This document shows positions 1 through 7,437 of a stretch of 64,000 bases of DNA, piece by piece (the stretch's first letter is position 1; the number at the start of each line of letters is the position of its first letter). The notes below the pieces were generated by a model that was not told the origin of the DNA, did no database searches, and saw only the letters and a list, made by a program, of their open reading frames with translations. Both the position numbers and the translations under genes were made by a program. Origin of the DNA: Demequina silvatica (GTDB taxonomy: Bacteria; Actinomycetota; Actinomycetes; Actinomycetales; Demequinaceae). The DNA lies in the NCBI RefSeq assembly GCF_000971215.1, contig NZ_BBMA01000006.1:228965-292964 (forward strand). The letters are read 5' to 3'.

Positions 1-519
1 GTGCTCACGGCGCTGGTGATCAATGCGCGGTTCGCGCTGTACTCGGCGGCGCTCGCGCCCGTGTTCGCGGCCTTCCCGCGACGCTGGAAGCTGGGCCTCG
101 CGCACCTCATGACCGACCAGGCGGCGGTGGTCGCGCTCCAGGAGCACGAGCGGTGGCCGGACCCGGTGCGCCGCCGGTGGTTCGTGGTGGGTGGGGCGCT
201 GCCGTTCGTGGCGGTGTGGTGCGTCGGGTCGGCGGCGGGCATCGCGCTGGGCCCGGTGATCCCCGAGGCGTGGCAGATCGGGTTCATCGTGCCGCTCATG
301 TTCCTCGCGGTGCTGGTGCCCGGGCTGCGCGGGGCGCCCGCACTCACCGCGGTGGGCGTGTCGACCGTGGTGGTGCTCGCCGCGCACGGACTGCCGTACG
401 GGCTCAACGTGCTTGCGGGAGCGATCGCGGGCATCGTGGTGGGGTCGCTCGTGCCCGACCGGGCCGCGCATCCCGACACCGACGACGGCCTCGCTCATGA
501 TCCGGGGGCGGGCGAATGA
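1..519 (+). CDS. azlC: AzlC-family branched-chain amino acid exporter subunit, 5'-truncated by window edge
   Basis: C-terminal part of the AzlC subunit of the AzlCD pair, an inner-membrane exporter of branched-chain amino acids and analogues. The frame is open from base 1, so the GTG there need not be the real start. Family members are about 230 residues and 172 are visible, so roughly 60 N-terminal residues lie outside. The family loop N-A-R-F-x-L-Y-S is seen near residue 8, followed by several hydrophobic segments (about residues 62-80, 86-110 and 114-146). The stop overlaps the start of azlD (ATGA), implying translational coupling. Family assignment is firm; the exact substrate is not shown by the sequence. 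Confidence 0.85.
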   Translation: MLTALVINARFALYSAALAPVFAAFPRRWKLGLAHLMTDQAAVVALQEHERWPDPVRRRWFVVGGALPFVAVWCVGSAAGIALGPVIPEAWQIGFIVPLMFLAVLVPGLRGAPALTAVGVSTVVVLAAHGLPYGLNVLAGAIAGIVVGSLVPDRAAHPDTDDGLAHDPGAGE

Positions 520-830
520 AGACCTTCCTGATCTTCCTCGCGGCCGGGATCGGCACCTACGCGATCCGCGTGTCCGGGATCGTGATGTTCGGCGGCGAGC
601 GGCGGCTGCCGCCCCGGGTCGAGCGCTCGCTGCGCCTGGTGGGCCCGGCCGCGCTGGCGGCGATCATCGCGAACTCGCTGCTGCTCGACCAGGGTGAGTG
701 GCGGGCGTTCGGCGCGTGGCACCTCGCGGCGCTCGTGGCGGTCGGGGTCGCGCTGTGGAAGCGCTCCTCCGGCTGGACCATGGCCGCCGGCGCGGCCGCC
801 TTCGCGGCGCTGCTGCTCGCGGGGCTGTAG
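516..830 (+). CDS. azlD: AzlD-family small membrane subunit
   Basis: Small hydrophobic partner of AzlC, 104 residues, the usual AzlD length. It has three to four predicted membrane segments and the family feature T-Y-x-I-R near residue 15. Its ATG overlaps the azlC stop by four bases, so the two subunits are made together. It ends one base before the stop of the convergent DUF1349 gene, leaving no room for a separate terminator. Confidence 0.85.
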   Translation: MKTFLIFLAAGIGTYAIRVSGIVMFGGERRLPPRVERSLRLVGPAALAAIIANSLLLDQGEWRAFGAWHLAALVAVGVALWKRSSGWTMAAGAAAFAALLLAGL

Positions 831-831
831 C

Positions 832-1422
832 TCAGTTCTCGGGGTGCAGGGAGGCGTCCGCCGGGCCCACTCGCACGCCCGTGAAGCGCACTGCCAGGCC
901 CGGGCGCGTGGGGGCCGCGCAGAACGGGCCGGCCAGCACGACTGCGTCCGAGTCGAGCGGGGCCACGCGGACTAGGCGCCATGGCTCGTCGCCCGCCCGG
1001 GCACGGAGGGTCACGGCGTCGCCCGAGCGCGAGGCACGGATGGTGACCTCGCGGCCGGCCCACTCGGGCACCGGTGCGACCGACCAGTCCGAGACTCCCC
1101 TGGTGACCACCGCGCCCACCTGGGGCTCGCCGTCGGAGACCTCGACGCCAGCCTTGATCCAGCTCTCGGCGTCGACGCGTAGCATCACGCCGCCCTGATC
1201 GAACTGCGCGTCGTAGTCGAGCATCCAGCTCACCTCGATGGCCGCACCGTTGTCGAGGGGGACTACCAGGGCATGGGCGTCGTCGTGGATGAAGCCGTAG
1301 CTGGTGACGCGCCACGCGTCCGAGCCCTCGCGCGCCTCCACCTCGAGGACGCCGTCGCTCAGGGCGGCGGCAACGGGCGGGGTGGTCCAGGTGCCGGTCT
1401 CCAGCAGCGATGCGAGGTCCAT
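832..1422 (-). CDS. DUF1349 (concanavalin-like) domain protein
   Basis: 196-residue cytoplasmic protein of the DUF1349 type, a concanavalin-like beta-sandwich related to the C-terminal module of some GH43 enzymes. Visible family features are the W-x-V-T-S-Y-G-F segment, the D-Q-G-G-V-M-L-R core around residue 75, and E-S-W-I-K-A-G-V-E. An in-frame start exists 42 bases upstream, but the ATG at 1422 begins the conserved domain and is preferred. No signal peptide. Biochemical role unknown; carbohydrate binding is only inferred from the fold. It runs convergently into azlD. Confidence 0.75.
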   Translation of the reverse strand: MDLASLLETGTWTTPPVAAALSDGVLEVEAREGSDAWRVTSYGFIHDDAHALVVPLDNGAAIEVSWMLDYDAQFDQGGVMLRVDAESWIKAGVEVSDGEPQVGAVVTRGVSDWSVAPVPEWAGREVTIRASRSGDAVTLRARAGDEPWRLVRVAPLDSDAVVLAGPFCAAPTRPGLAVRFTGVRVGPADASLHPEN

Positions 1423-1550
1423 GCCGCCAGCGTAGGCGTGCTTCCTGGGCGTCGCGTCCTGCATGCAGGACTCACGGAGTCGCCGCGCTCGCCATACCTT
1501 GCACCTCTATGTATCCTGCTGTGAGGGTTGCCGAGACGGAGGAGTCCGAG

Positions 1551-1925
1551 ATGAAGGTGGGCAAGGACCTCATGGCCGCGAGCGCCGCACCGCTGGTGCT
1601 CGCGATCCTCGCGGAGGGCGAGAGCTACGGCTACGCGATCGTGAAGCGCGTGCGCGAGCTGTCCGGCGGCGAGATCGAGTGGACCGACGGCCTCCTCTAC
1701 CCCCTGCTCCACCGGCTCGAGGACGCGGGCCACGTCACCTCCCGCTGGGGCGCCTCCGAGACCGGCCGTCGGCGCCGCTACTACGAGGTCACGCCGTCCG
1801 GCCGCGCCGAGCTCGTCGAGCACCGCCGCCAGTGGGCCGCGGTGGTCGGGGCGCTGCAGTCCGCCTGGAAGGACGTCGCGAACGCGGCCGCGCTGGGGAC
1901 GATGCGCCCGGGAGTCGCGCTGTGA
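1551..1925 (+). CDS. PadR-family transcriptional regulator
   Basis: 124-residue winged-helix repressor of the PadR family. It shows the hallmark S-Y-G-Y-A-I segment near residue 28, L-L-Y-P-L-L-H-R-L-E for the recognition helix, and R-R-R-Y-Y-E-V-T in the wing. The ATG at 1551 is chosen because GGAGGAG lies just upstream and the protein then has the typical PadR length. Its stop overlaps the GTG of the next gene. PadR genes next to permease-prefix membrane proteins are a common actinobacterial and Firmicutes pair, where the PadR protein controls the membrane partner. The 3' end contains a copy of the 12-mer repeat (1896-1907). Confidence 0.9.
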   Translation: MKVGKDLMAASAAPLVLAILAEGESYGYAIVKRVRELSGGEIEWTDGLLYPLLHRLEDAGHVTSRWGASETGRRRRYYEVTPSGRAELVEHRRQWAAVVGALQSAWKDVANAAALGTMRPGVAL

Positions 1926-3295
1926 CCGGCACCGAGGCGTCGGGCCCGGTGGGCACGCCGGGCGTGGGCCCCGAGGTCGAGGCCGAGATCGGCCGCTGGC
2001 GGCAGTACATCTTCGCGCGCGGGTCCGTCTCGAAAGAGGACGCCGACGAGCTCGAGGACCACCTGCGCGGACACGTCGACGGGCTCATGGATGCGGGTCT
2101 CGCCGACGACGAGGCGCTGCTGGTCGCGGTGAAGCGCATGGGCAGCCAGGCCGAGGTGGCGCGCGAGTTCGCACGCCAGCACTCCCGCCGGCTGTGGCGC
2201 GACCTGGTCCTCGACGGTGGGGCGCCACGCTCGCGCATGGGTGTCGCCGCGGCGCTGGGATTCGGGGTCCTCGCGGGACTCGCCGCGAAGATCGGCTGGC
2301 TCGTCGGCCCCGAGGAGAACCCGCAGGACACCTTCCTGGTGATGATCCCCCTGGTGCTCGGCGTGCTGGCGACGTTCCTGTGGTGGCGGCGCCGCGCATC
2401 GTCCCGCGTGCTCGCCGCGATCGGAGGCGCGACCGTCGGTCTGGTCGCGCTGGGGCTCTCGTACCCGTTCGATGCGCAGGCCGACACGGCGGTGCTGTTC
2501 GCGATCCACGCCGTGATCGTGATGTGGATCGCGGTGGGCGTGGGCTACGCCGGCGGGCACTGGCGGTCGCGCGCGGCGCGGATGGACTTCATCCGATTCA
2601 CCGGCGAGTGGGCGATCTACATGTTCCTCATCGCCACCGCCGGCGGTGCGCTGGTCGGCGTGTCGCTCGCCGTGTTCAACGGCCTCGGGATCGCGATCGA
2701 GGACGCGATCTTCTTCTGGGTGCTGCCGCTCGGCGCGGGCGGCGCGACCGTGGTCGCCGCGTGGCTGGTCGAGTCGAAGCAGGAGGTGCTCGAGACCATC
2801 GCACCGGTCCTCACCCGGGTGTTCACGCCGATCGCGACGCTCGCCGTGCTCGCGATGCTGGCCGGCGCGGTGGTGTCGGGCGGCTTCGAGGAGAGCCGCG
2901 AGTCGCTCATCGCGGTCGATCTGCTGCTGGTGGTGGTGCTGGGCCTGGTGCTGTACTCGCTGACGGCGCAGTCGCCCGCAAGCCCGGTGAGCTGGGCGGA
3001 CCGGATGCAGCTCGCGCTCGTGGTGGCGGCGCTGCTGCTCGACCTGGCGGCGCTCGCCGCGATGGCGGGGCGCATCGCGGACTTCGGCTTCACACCCAAC
3101 CGCCTCGCGACGCTCGGCATGAACCTGGTGCTGGTCGCCAACCTCGCGGTGACGGCGTGGCTGTACGTGCAGCGCGTGTTCCGGGGCCGCGATCTCACTC
3201 CCCTGCTGCGCTGGCAGACCGGCTACATCCCGGTCTACGGCGCCTGGGCCCTGGCCGTCTGCGTGGTGGTTCCGCCGCTGTTCGCATTCGCGTGA
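1922..3295 (+). CDS. Permease-prefix-domain membrane protein, PadR partner
   Basis: 457-residue integral membrane protein. The soluble N-terminal about 90 residues are a permease prefix domain (E-D-A-D-E-L-E-D-H-L-R, then D-E-A-L-L-V-A-V-K-R-M-G), followed by about ten hydrophobic segments from residue 105 on. The GTG at 1922 overlaps the PadR stop (GTGA), so the two genes form a coupled operon. Function of this class is not established; the conserved pairing suggests a stress- or ligand-responsive membrane system. The coding sequence carries one exact 12-mer repeat copy (2394-2405). Confidence 0.8.
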   Translation: MTGTEASGPVGTPGVGPEVEAEIGRWRQYIFARGSVSKEDADELEDHLRGHVDGLMDAGLADDEALLVAVKRMGSQAEVAREFARQHSRRLWRDLVLDGGAPRSRMGVAAALGFGVLAGLAAKIGWLVGPEENPQDTFLVMIPLVLGVLATFLWWRRRASSRVLAAIGGATVGLVALGLSYPFDAQADTAVLFAIHAVIVMWIAVGVGYAGGHWRSRAARMDFIRFTGEWAIYMFLIATAGGALVGVSLAVFNGLGIAIEDAIFFWVLPLGAGGATVVAAWLVESKQEVLETIAPVLTRVFTPIATLAVLAMLAGAVVSGGFEESRESLIAVDLLLVVVLGLVLYSLTAQSPASPVSWADRMQLALVVAALLLDLAALAAMAGRIADFGFTPNRLATLGMNLVLVANLAVTAWLYVQRVFRGRDLTPLLRWQTGYIPVYGAWALAVCVVVPPLFAFA

Positions 3296-3348
3296 TCGGT
3301 GGGCGTCGCGCAGACTGGGCCCAGGCCCGCTGAGCGCAGGGAGGCGCG

Positions 3349-3699
3349 ATGTCCGAGTTCATGCTGTCCGTCCACCACGACTACTCGCAGCCGGTCCAAC
3401 CCGAGGGCACCGACGTCGATGCGATGTACGCCGCGGTCGCCGCCCTCAACGAGGAGCTGATGTCCACCGGCGCATGGGTCTACGGCGGCGGGCTGCAGGA
3501 GCCGGCCACCGCGAGCGTGGTGTCCGTGGTCGACGGCGAGGTCACGGTCGCCGACGGCCCGCGCAACCCCCTGGCGCCGCAGCTGGGCGGCTACTGGGTG
3601 ATCGACGTCGCGGACGCCGACGCCGCGCGCGCCTGGGCCGAGCGCATGTCCGTCGCAGTCAACGGACCCGTCGAGATCCGGCCGCTCCAGGGCGAGTAG
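3349..3699 (+). CDS. YCII-related (DGPF-type) protein
   Basis: 116-residue ferredoxin-like-fold protein of the YCII/DGPF family, about the normal length. Features are the N-terminal F-M-L-S-V-H-H strand, G-A-W-V-Y-G-G-G-L-Q around residue 42, D-G-P-R-N-P and the G-G-Y-W-V-I-D strand near residue 80. The ATG at 3349 follows GGGAGGCG. Family members often sit beside ECF sigma factors; none is present here. Biochemical role unknown. Confidence 0.85.
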   Translation: MSEFMLSVHHDYSQPVQPEGTDVDAMYAAVAALNEELMSTGAWVYGGGLQEPATASVVSVVDGEVTVADGPRNPLAPQLGGYWVIDVADADAARAWAERMSVAVNGPVEIRPLQGE

Positions 3700-3737
3700 C
3701 GCGGGCGCGCGGGTCGCTGGGCGCGGGCGCGCGGGTC
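3699..3737. repeat. Two tandem copies of a 17-bp GC-rich unit
   Basis: The unit GCGCGGGCGCGCGGGTC occurs at 3699-3715 and again at 3721-3737, a 22-bp period, directly after the YCII stop. It may fold weakly; no function is evident. It could be a replication-slippage product. Confidence 0.6.
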
Positions 3738-3756
3738 CTGAGGCGCGGACGCGGCG

Positions 3757-3966
3757 CTACGCGGCGCGGCCCGACCCGGTCGCCTCGGCGGCGCCGCACG
3801 CCGCGGCGTGCGCGATGGGATCGGCGAGGTCGGCGATGCCGCGGCGGATGAGATGGGCGACCACGTCCTGGGCGACGCGCGCGGCGACCGCCTCATCCGA
3901 CACGACCCCGAGCGCCGCGCGGTAGGCCGCGGCACGCATCCCCTCAAGCAGCTGCACATCGATCAC
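3757..3966 (-). CDS. Small hypothetical protein
   Basis: Possible 69-residue alanine-rich, helical protein beginning at a GTG. It has no family I recognise, no signal peptide and no membrane segment. It fills an otherwise empty stretch between two plus-strand genes and its composition looks protein-like (periodic A/V/D pattern), but no convincing ribosome-binding site precedes the GTG. It may not be expressed. Confidence 0.35.
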   Translation of the reverse strand: MIDVQLLEGMRAAAYRAALGVVSDEAVAARVAQDVVAHLIRRGIADLADPIAHAAACGAAEATGSGRAA

Positions 3967-4022
3967 GGATCAGAAGATAGCGGCGCCCTCCGACAACGCC
4001 CGCCGGGGCGGGGACCCAGCCC

Positions 4023-4034
4023 GCGCATCGTCCC
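4023..4034 (-). repeat. 12-mer GGGACGATGCGC, intergenic copy
   Basis: Exact copy of the dispersed 12-mer (on the minus strand as GGGACGATGCGC, extended to the 14-mer GAGGGACGATGCGC), just upstream of the phosphotransferase gene. Copies inside genes start at 1896, 2394, 22687, 28533, 49591, 50936 and 63368; the other intergenic copies start at 5631, 10098, 10542 and 62027. Confidence 0.85.
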
Positions 4035-4058
4035 TCCGGCCGCTGGTAATTTCGCAGG

Positions 4059-4967
4059 ATGATCCGCGACGCCGGCCCGCCGCCCGCCCACCCGGCGATC
4101 TCGCGCGCGCTCGCGAGGGCGCTGGTGGACCGGCAGCTGCCGGGGCTGGCGCACCTCGAGATCGGCGAGCGGTTCGACGGCTGGGACATGGTGGTCTACC
4201 GCCTGGGCGAGGAGCTGGGGCTGCGGCTGCCGCGCGTCGAGGCGGCGGTGGGGCCGCTCGCGCGCGAGTCGCGGCTGCTCGAGCACGTGGGCGCCGCGTG
4301 GACGTTCCCCCACCCGCGCGTGGTCGCGAGCGGCGTCGCGCAGGACGGCTACCCGTGGCCGTGGGCGGTGGTGAGCTGGCTGCCCGGCGCGACCGCGGAC
4401 ACGGCGCCGCTGGACGCGAGCTCCGGGCCGGACCTGGGGCGCGCGTTCGCCCAGGTGCACTCGCCAGCCGGCGAGGACGCGTGGTTCAACCCCGAGCAGT
4501 CGATCACGCTGGTCGAGCGCGAGGACAACCTCGACTGGGCGCTCGGGATGCTGGTGGACGCTGAGGGTCCGCACGGCGAGCGGCTCGACCGCGCCGCGCT
4601 CAGGGAGGTCTGGCTCGAGGCGCTCGAAGCGCCCGCCCCCACCGAGGTGGTGTGGTCGCACGCGGACCCGCACGGCTCCAACCTGCTGGGCGTCGACGGC
4701 GGGTTCGCGGGGATCATCGACTGGGGCAAGATGGCGGGCTGCGAGCGCGCGGTCGACCTGTCCTTCCTCTACACCGCGATGCCCGCCGCGGGGGTGTCGC
4801 TGGCGGTGCAGGCGTACCGCGAGGCGTCCGGATGCGAGGACCCCGGGCTGGAGGCGCGGATGCGCGGCATCGCGGTGGCGAAGTGCGCCTCGTGGGCCGT
4901 GCTCGACCGTCCGCTCAACATCGCGATGGCGTGGCGGGGTTTCGGCGAGCTGCACGTGCTGCGCTGA
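4059..4967 (+). CDS. Aminoglycoside phosphotransferase (APH)-family kinase
   Basis: 302-residue protein kinase-like small-molecule kinase of the APH family. Visible are the hinge W-A-V-V-S-W-L-P-G (about residue 104), the Brenner-type catalytic loop H-A-D-P-H-G-S-N-L-L (about 203), and the metal-binding I-I-D-W-G (about 222). Length is normal for the family. The ATG at 4059 follows a GGTAATTTCGCAGG leader with only a weak ribosome-binding site. Chromosomal members phosphorylate varied substrates, so antibiotic resistance should not be assumed. Single-gene unit. Confidence 0.85.
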   Translation: MIRDAGPPPAHPAISRALARALVDRQLPGLAHLEIGERFDGWDMVVYRLGEELGLRLPRVEAAVGPLARESRLLEHVGAAWTFPHPRVVASGVAQDGYPWPWAVVSWLPGATADTAPLDASSGPDLGRAFAQVHSPAGEDAWFNPEQSITLVEREDNLDWALGMLVDAEGPHGERLDRAALREVWLEALEAPAPTEVVWSHADPHGSNLLGVDGGFAGIIDWGKMAGCERAVDLSFLYTAMPAAGVSLAVQAYREASGCEDPGLEARMRGIAVAKCASWAVLDRPLNIAMAWRGFGELHVLR

Positions 4968-5041
4968 GGCGGGCGGTTCCGAGCGCGGGCACGCGCGCGT
5001 AGTCTCGGGCGTTGACCCCGCGAACCCCTTGAGGAGGGACG

Positions 5042-5593
5042 ATGCCCGCGCTCCAACCCGCGTCCGCGACGGCAGGCATGCTGCCGATCGCGGCGATCGG
5101 CGCCGTGCTGGTGCTGGTCGCGTGGGGCGTGGGTGCGATCTTCGGGCACGGGCGCCGGACCGCGCTGTGGGCCGCGATGCTCACGTGCCTCGCGGTGATC
5201 CTGTGGGTGACCATCGGGCTCACGGTGGTCACGCACTCCGGCGGCACCGGCGGCGTCAACCTCACGCCCGGCCAGGAGATCCGCCGCGCGCTCGAGACCG
5301 GCGCGGGCGCGCCGTGGATGAACCTCGTGGGGAACGTGCTGCTGTTCGTGCCGTTGGGGACGGTCGCGGCGATGATGACGCGTGGCGGATTCTTCCTGCG
5401 CGTGGTCACGGGGACCGGGCTCGGGCTCGCGCTGTCCGCGGCGATCGAGGCGACGCAGTACCTGCTGGGGCGCGTCGCGGACGTCGACGACATCATCCTC
5501 AACACCGCCGGCGCCTTCCTCGGCGCGTTCGCGGCCGCGCTGGTGCTGTCGCTCGGCGGGTCCTCCGGACGGGCGGAGCGGGCGCGGGCCTGA
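5042..5593 (+). CDS. VanZ-family membrane protein
   Basis: 183-residue membrane protein of the VanZ family (named for teicoplanin resistance in enterococci, but widespread with unknown role). It has four to five hydrophobic segments and the family motifs N-L-x-P-G-Q-E near residue 74, N-x-V-G-N-V-L-L-F-V-P-L-G at about 95-107, and the polar E-A-T-Q-Y-L-L-G-R-V-A-D-V-D-D-I-I-L-N-T segment at about 140-160. The ribosome-binding site and start lie in GGAGGGACGATG, which nearly coincides with the dispersed 12-mer repeat. Monocistronic. Confidence 0.85.
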   Translation: MPALQPASATAGMLPIAAIGAVLVLVAWGVGAIFGHGRRTALWAAMLTCLAVILWVTIGLTVVTHSGGTGGVNLTPGQEIRRALETGAGAPWMNLVGNVLLFVPLGTVAAMMTRGGFFLRVVTGTGLGLALSAAIEATQYLLGRVADVDDIILNTAGAFLGAFAAALVLSLGGSSGRAERARA

Positions 5594-5630
5594 GTTCGCT
5601 CGCGGGTATCGTCCGGTTCGCCGGTTGCGA

Positions 5631-5642
5631 GGGACGATGCGC
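5631..5642 (+). repeat. 12-mer GGGACGATGCGC, intergenic copy
   Basis: Exact copy, part of the longer GCGAGGGACGATGCGCGG, between vanZ and the tRNA gene. Confidence 0.85.
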
Positions 5643-5663
5643 GGCGCGGCTAGCATTGGCCGT

Positions 5664-5736
5664 GGGCCTCTAGCTCAGTCGGTAGAGCAGCGGACTTTTA
5701 ATCCGTAGGTCGTGGGTTCGAGCCCCACGGGGCCCA
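5664..5736 (+). tRNA. tRNA-Lys (anticodon TTT)
   Basis: 73-nt cloverleaf. The acceptor stem 5664-5670 pairs with 5729-5735, followed by discriminator A at 5736. The D arm contains TAGCTCAGTCGGTAGAGCA. The anticodon loop CTTTTAA at 5695-5701 gives anticodon TTT at 5697-5699. The T arm is GTGGG-TTCGAGC-CCCAC. No CCA is encoded. No repeat of the 3' end was noticed downstream, so there is no sign of an integrated element at this tRNA. Confidence 0.95.
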
Positions 5737-5745
5737 CTCGAGGCG

Positions 5746-6330
5746 TCACGACCATTGCTCACCTCCGATGATCGGCACGGTCGGACTGTTGCGCACCTGG
5801 TCGAGGAACCCGGAGTCCCCGCGAGCCTCATCGGGTGTGAGGATCGTCGCGTTGACCGGCCGATGCACCCACTCCTCGGCACGATCGCATGCCCGGTACA
5901 CCGACTCCGGGTCGGGCGCGCCAATCACCATCACGTCGATGTCATTCGGCGCCGCCCCCGTGACGCCACGCATGCGGGCGGCGAACGAACCGTAGAGGAA
6001 CGCAGCCTCGATTCCATCTATCCGCGCGAACTCCTCGGCGAGGAGCGCCACCGGCCCCGTCGCGATGAGGAGGATCTCGCGCAGCGGCGGAACCAGCGGG
6101 CTCGCGTCGCTTGCGCGGAGCATGCGTGTGCGTCCGACAAGCCGTTCGGCAAGGATGCCGGCATCCAGCAGTCGCGCGACTTCTCGGTGCGCGGTGGGAT
6201 AGGCCAGCTCAGCCCGTGACGCGAGATCGGTCAGGCTGATCTCATCGTCGCCAAGGATCACGACCGAGAGCAGGCGCGCTTGCCCGTCCGACCGGAAGAT
6301 CGGGGCGAGGAGCGGCGGCTCTGTTCTCAT
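5746..6330 (-). CDS. Winged-helix / nucleotidyltransferase-domain fusion protein
   Basis: 194-residue protein. An N-terminal winged-helix domain (about residues 10-80; S-L-T-D-L-A-S-R followed by Y-P-T-A-H-R-E-V) is fused to a minimal nucleotidyltransferase domain with G-S-F-A-A-R and the metal-binding N-D-I-D-V-M-V (about residues 110-135). Such solitary fusions resemble MNT antitoxins and putative transcriptional autoregulators; no HEPN partner is adjacent. An upstream TTG at 6351 is possible, but the ATG at 6330 fits the promoter described upstream. It ends 9 bp from the tRNA-Lys gene on the opposite strand. GC content here looks lower than in the neighbours, hinting at acquisition. Confidence 0.7.
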   Translation of the reverse strand: MRTEPPLLAPIFRSDGQARLLSVVILGDDEISLTDLASRAELAYPTAHREVARLLDAGILAERLVGRTRMLRASDASPLVPPLREILLIATGPVALLAEEFARIDGIEAAFLYGSFAARMRGVTGAAPNDIDVMVIGAPDPESVYRACDRAEEWVHRPVNATILTPDEARGDSGFLDQVRNSPTVPIIGGEQWS

Positions 6331-6367
6331 ATGGTGGAGGTTATTCTCCAAAATATCGATTGGTCAA
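6330..6367 (-). promoter_or_regulatory. Candidate promoter and operator for a leaderless transcript
   Basis: On the minus strand TTGACC (6367-6362) is followed after 18 bp by TAACCT (6343-6338), predicting transcription start within a base or two of the ATG at 6330. An inverted repeat TGGAG-N6-CTCCA (6335-6350) covers the -10 region, a plausible autoregulatory site for the winged-helix product. There is no usual ribosome-binding site before the ATG. Inference from spacing only. Confidence 0.45.
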
Positions 6368-6512
6368 TGTTTGAGCCCCATAGGACTCGGAACCGCGGTT
6401 GCCCCCATACCCACCTCCACCCTTATCGCGACCCCATAGGCCGCAAGGGATCAGATGCCTTCCGCGTAACAACAATTTGACAGCCGCCGAACTAGATCGG
6501 CTCAGATCGCGA

Positions 6513-6548
6513 GCCAACTGAAGTTGGCGACCGCCAACTTCAGTTGGC
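6513..6548. repeat. Perfect 16-bp-stem hairpin made of two palindromes
   Basis: GCCAACTGAAGTTGGC (6513-6528) and its exact reverse complement GCCAACTTCAGTTGGC (6533-6548) are separated by GACC. Each arm is itself nearly self-complementary (GCCAACT/AGTTGGC), so the element can form one long hairpin, two small ones, or serve as a double operator. No T-run follows in either direction, so a classical intrinsic terminator is unlikely. Confidence 0.8.
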
Positions 6549-6600
6549 TGCACGCCACCCTTCGTTGCCGGGGCGCGCCGCGCCCAGGAACCGTTCGCGA

Positions 6601-6759
6601 CGCTCGCCGTTTTCATGCACTTCCACGCGCGATCGACGGCGAGCACACAAGCGCTGGAAGTTCCAGATGCGATCTACCAGGCGTTTCACGTGATGGGTGA
6701 GTGCGCGATGCGCTCGCGGCCGCCCCAAACCCCGCGAAAGTGCATGAAATCGGCGAGCG
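6601..6759. repeat. 22-bp inverted repeat pair spanning 159 bp
   Basis: CGCTCGCCGTTTTCATGCAC.. at 6601-6622 recurs inverted at 6738-6759 with a single mismatch (T versus A at the tenth base). The 115 bp between contain no convincing gene. The architecture resembles the ends of a miniature element, but no target-site duplication is evident. Confidence 0.6.
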
Positions 6760-6995
6760 TGCGCACACCCCTGCGCCACGGGCACGTGTGAGGCGCCGAC
6801 CACGGAGAACACTCGCAGCATCGCATCGCCCGCGGCGCGCCCCTTGGGAGCCGCCGCTGATGCAGGCAAAGCCCGTGTGTCGCCGCGGCACCGCCGCGGA
6901 TGCACGACTGACCTAGGCTGGCGCTGGGGAAGTGGCGGCAGCCGGACGGCGAGCGATGCGCGCTCCCCACTCCCCGACTCACCAGGGATCGCAAC

Positions 6996-7352
6996 GTGAC
7001 CGAGCACGCTTCGCACGACGAGTACATCGACGCCGCACCCGAGCGCTTCCGGCCCGCGCTGCGCGCCTTGCGCGCCGCGATCACGACCGCCCTTCCTGAC
7101 GCGGACGAGGTGATCGCCTATGGGATGCCTGGCTTCCGCGTCGGCGACGCGACCATGATCGGATACGCGGCCTTCAGCAAGCAGTGCGGCCTCTACCTGC
7201 CTGCCGAGGCGGTCGCGGAGTGCGCCGAAGCCATCGAGGACGCTGGCCTCAAGCACACCAAGACCGGCGTGACGTTCACCGACAGCACGCCGATCCCTGG
7301 CGAGCTGCTGACAGGCCTCCTTGACGCGGCGCGGCGGTCCGTCGGCTCGTAG
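6996..7352 (+). CDS. DUF1801-family protein (YdhG-like)
   Basis: 118-residue DUF1801 protein. Family motifs are I-x-A-A-P near the N-terminus, the A-Y-G-M-P-G-F-R segment near residue 42, and K-Q-C-G-L-Y-L-P near residue 62. It begins with GTG preceded by AGGGA at good distance. Members share a fold with phosphoribosyl-type or iron-carrying CyaY-like domains, but the function is unknown. It stands alone upstream of the convergent dinB. Confidence 0.85.
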   Translation: MTEHASHDEYIDAAPERFRPALRALRAAITTALPDADEVIAYGMPGFRVGDATMIGYAAFSKQCGLYLPAEAVAECAEAIEDAGLKHTKTGVTFTDSTPIPGELLTGLLDAARRSVGS

Positions 7353-7437
7353 CCACCCGGCCTGAAGAGGGTCCGCGCGGTCCCGTGGAGGCCCGCCGTG
7401 ACAGGGCCGCGCTTACCGCGCGGCTCCTGCACCGTGC

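Larger units (their letters stand above)
6352..6995. other. 644-bp stretch with no supported gene
   Basis: No open frame here has recognisable protein content. It begins with a relatively AT-rich segment (6352-6500), then a perfect long hairpin (6513-6548) and a 22-bp inverted repeat pair (6601-6622 and 6738-6759). Near 6880-6900 CCGCGG-CACCG-CCGCGG forms a short stem. The stretch could hold a small RNA or be debris of a lost gene. Confidence 0.5.

Noticed and set aside
3699..3737. CRISPR-like tandem repeat
   Set aside because: Only two 17-bp copies with 5-bp spacing, GC-rich and without spacers or cas genes.
4059..4967. Aminoglycoside resistance gene
   Set aside because: APH-fold kinases are a broad chromosomal family; nothing in the sequence or context indicates an antibiotic substrate.
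5664..6995. Genomic island integrated at tRNA-Lys
   Set aside because: No integrase, and no repeated tRNA 3' end was found downstream; the lower GC of one gene is not sufficient.
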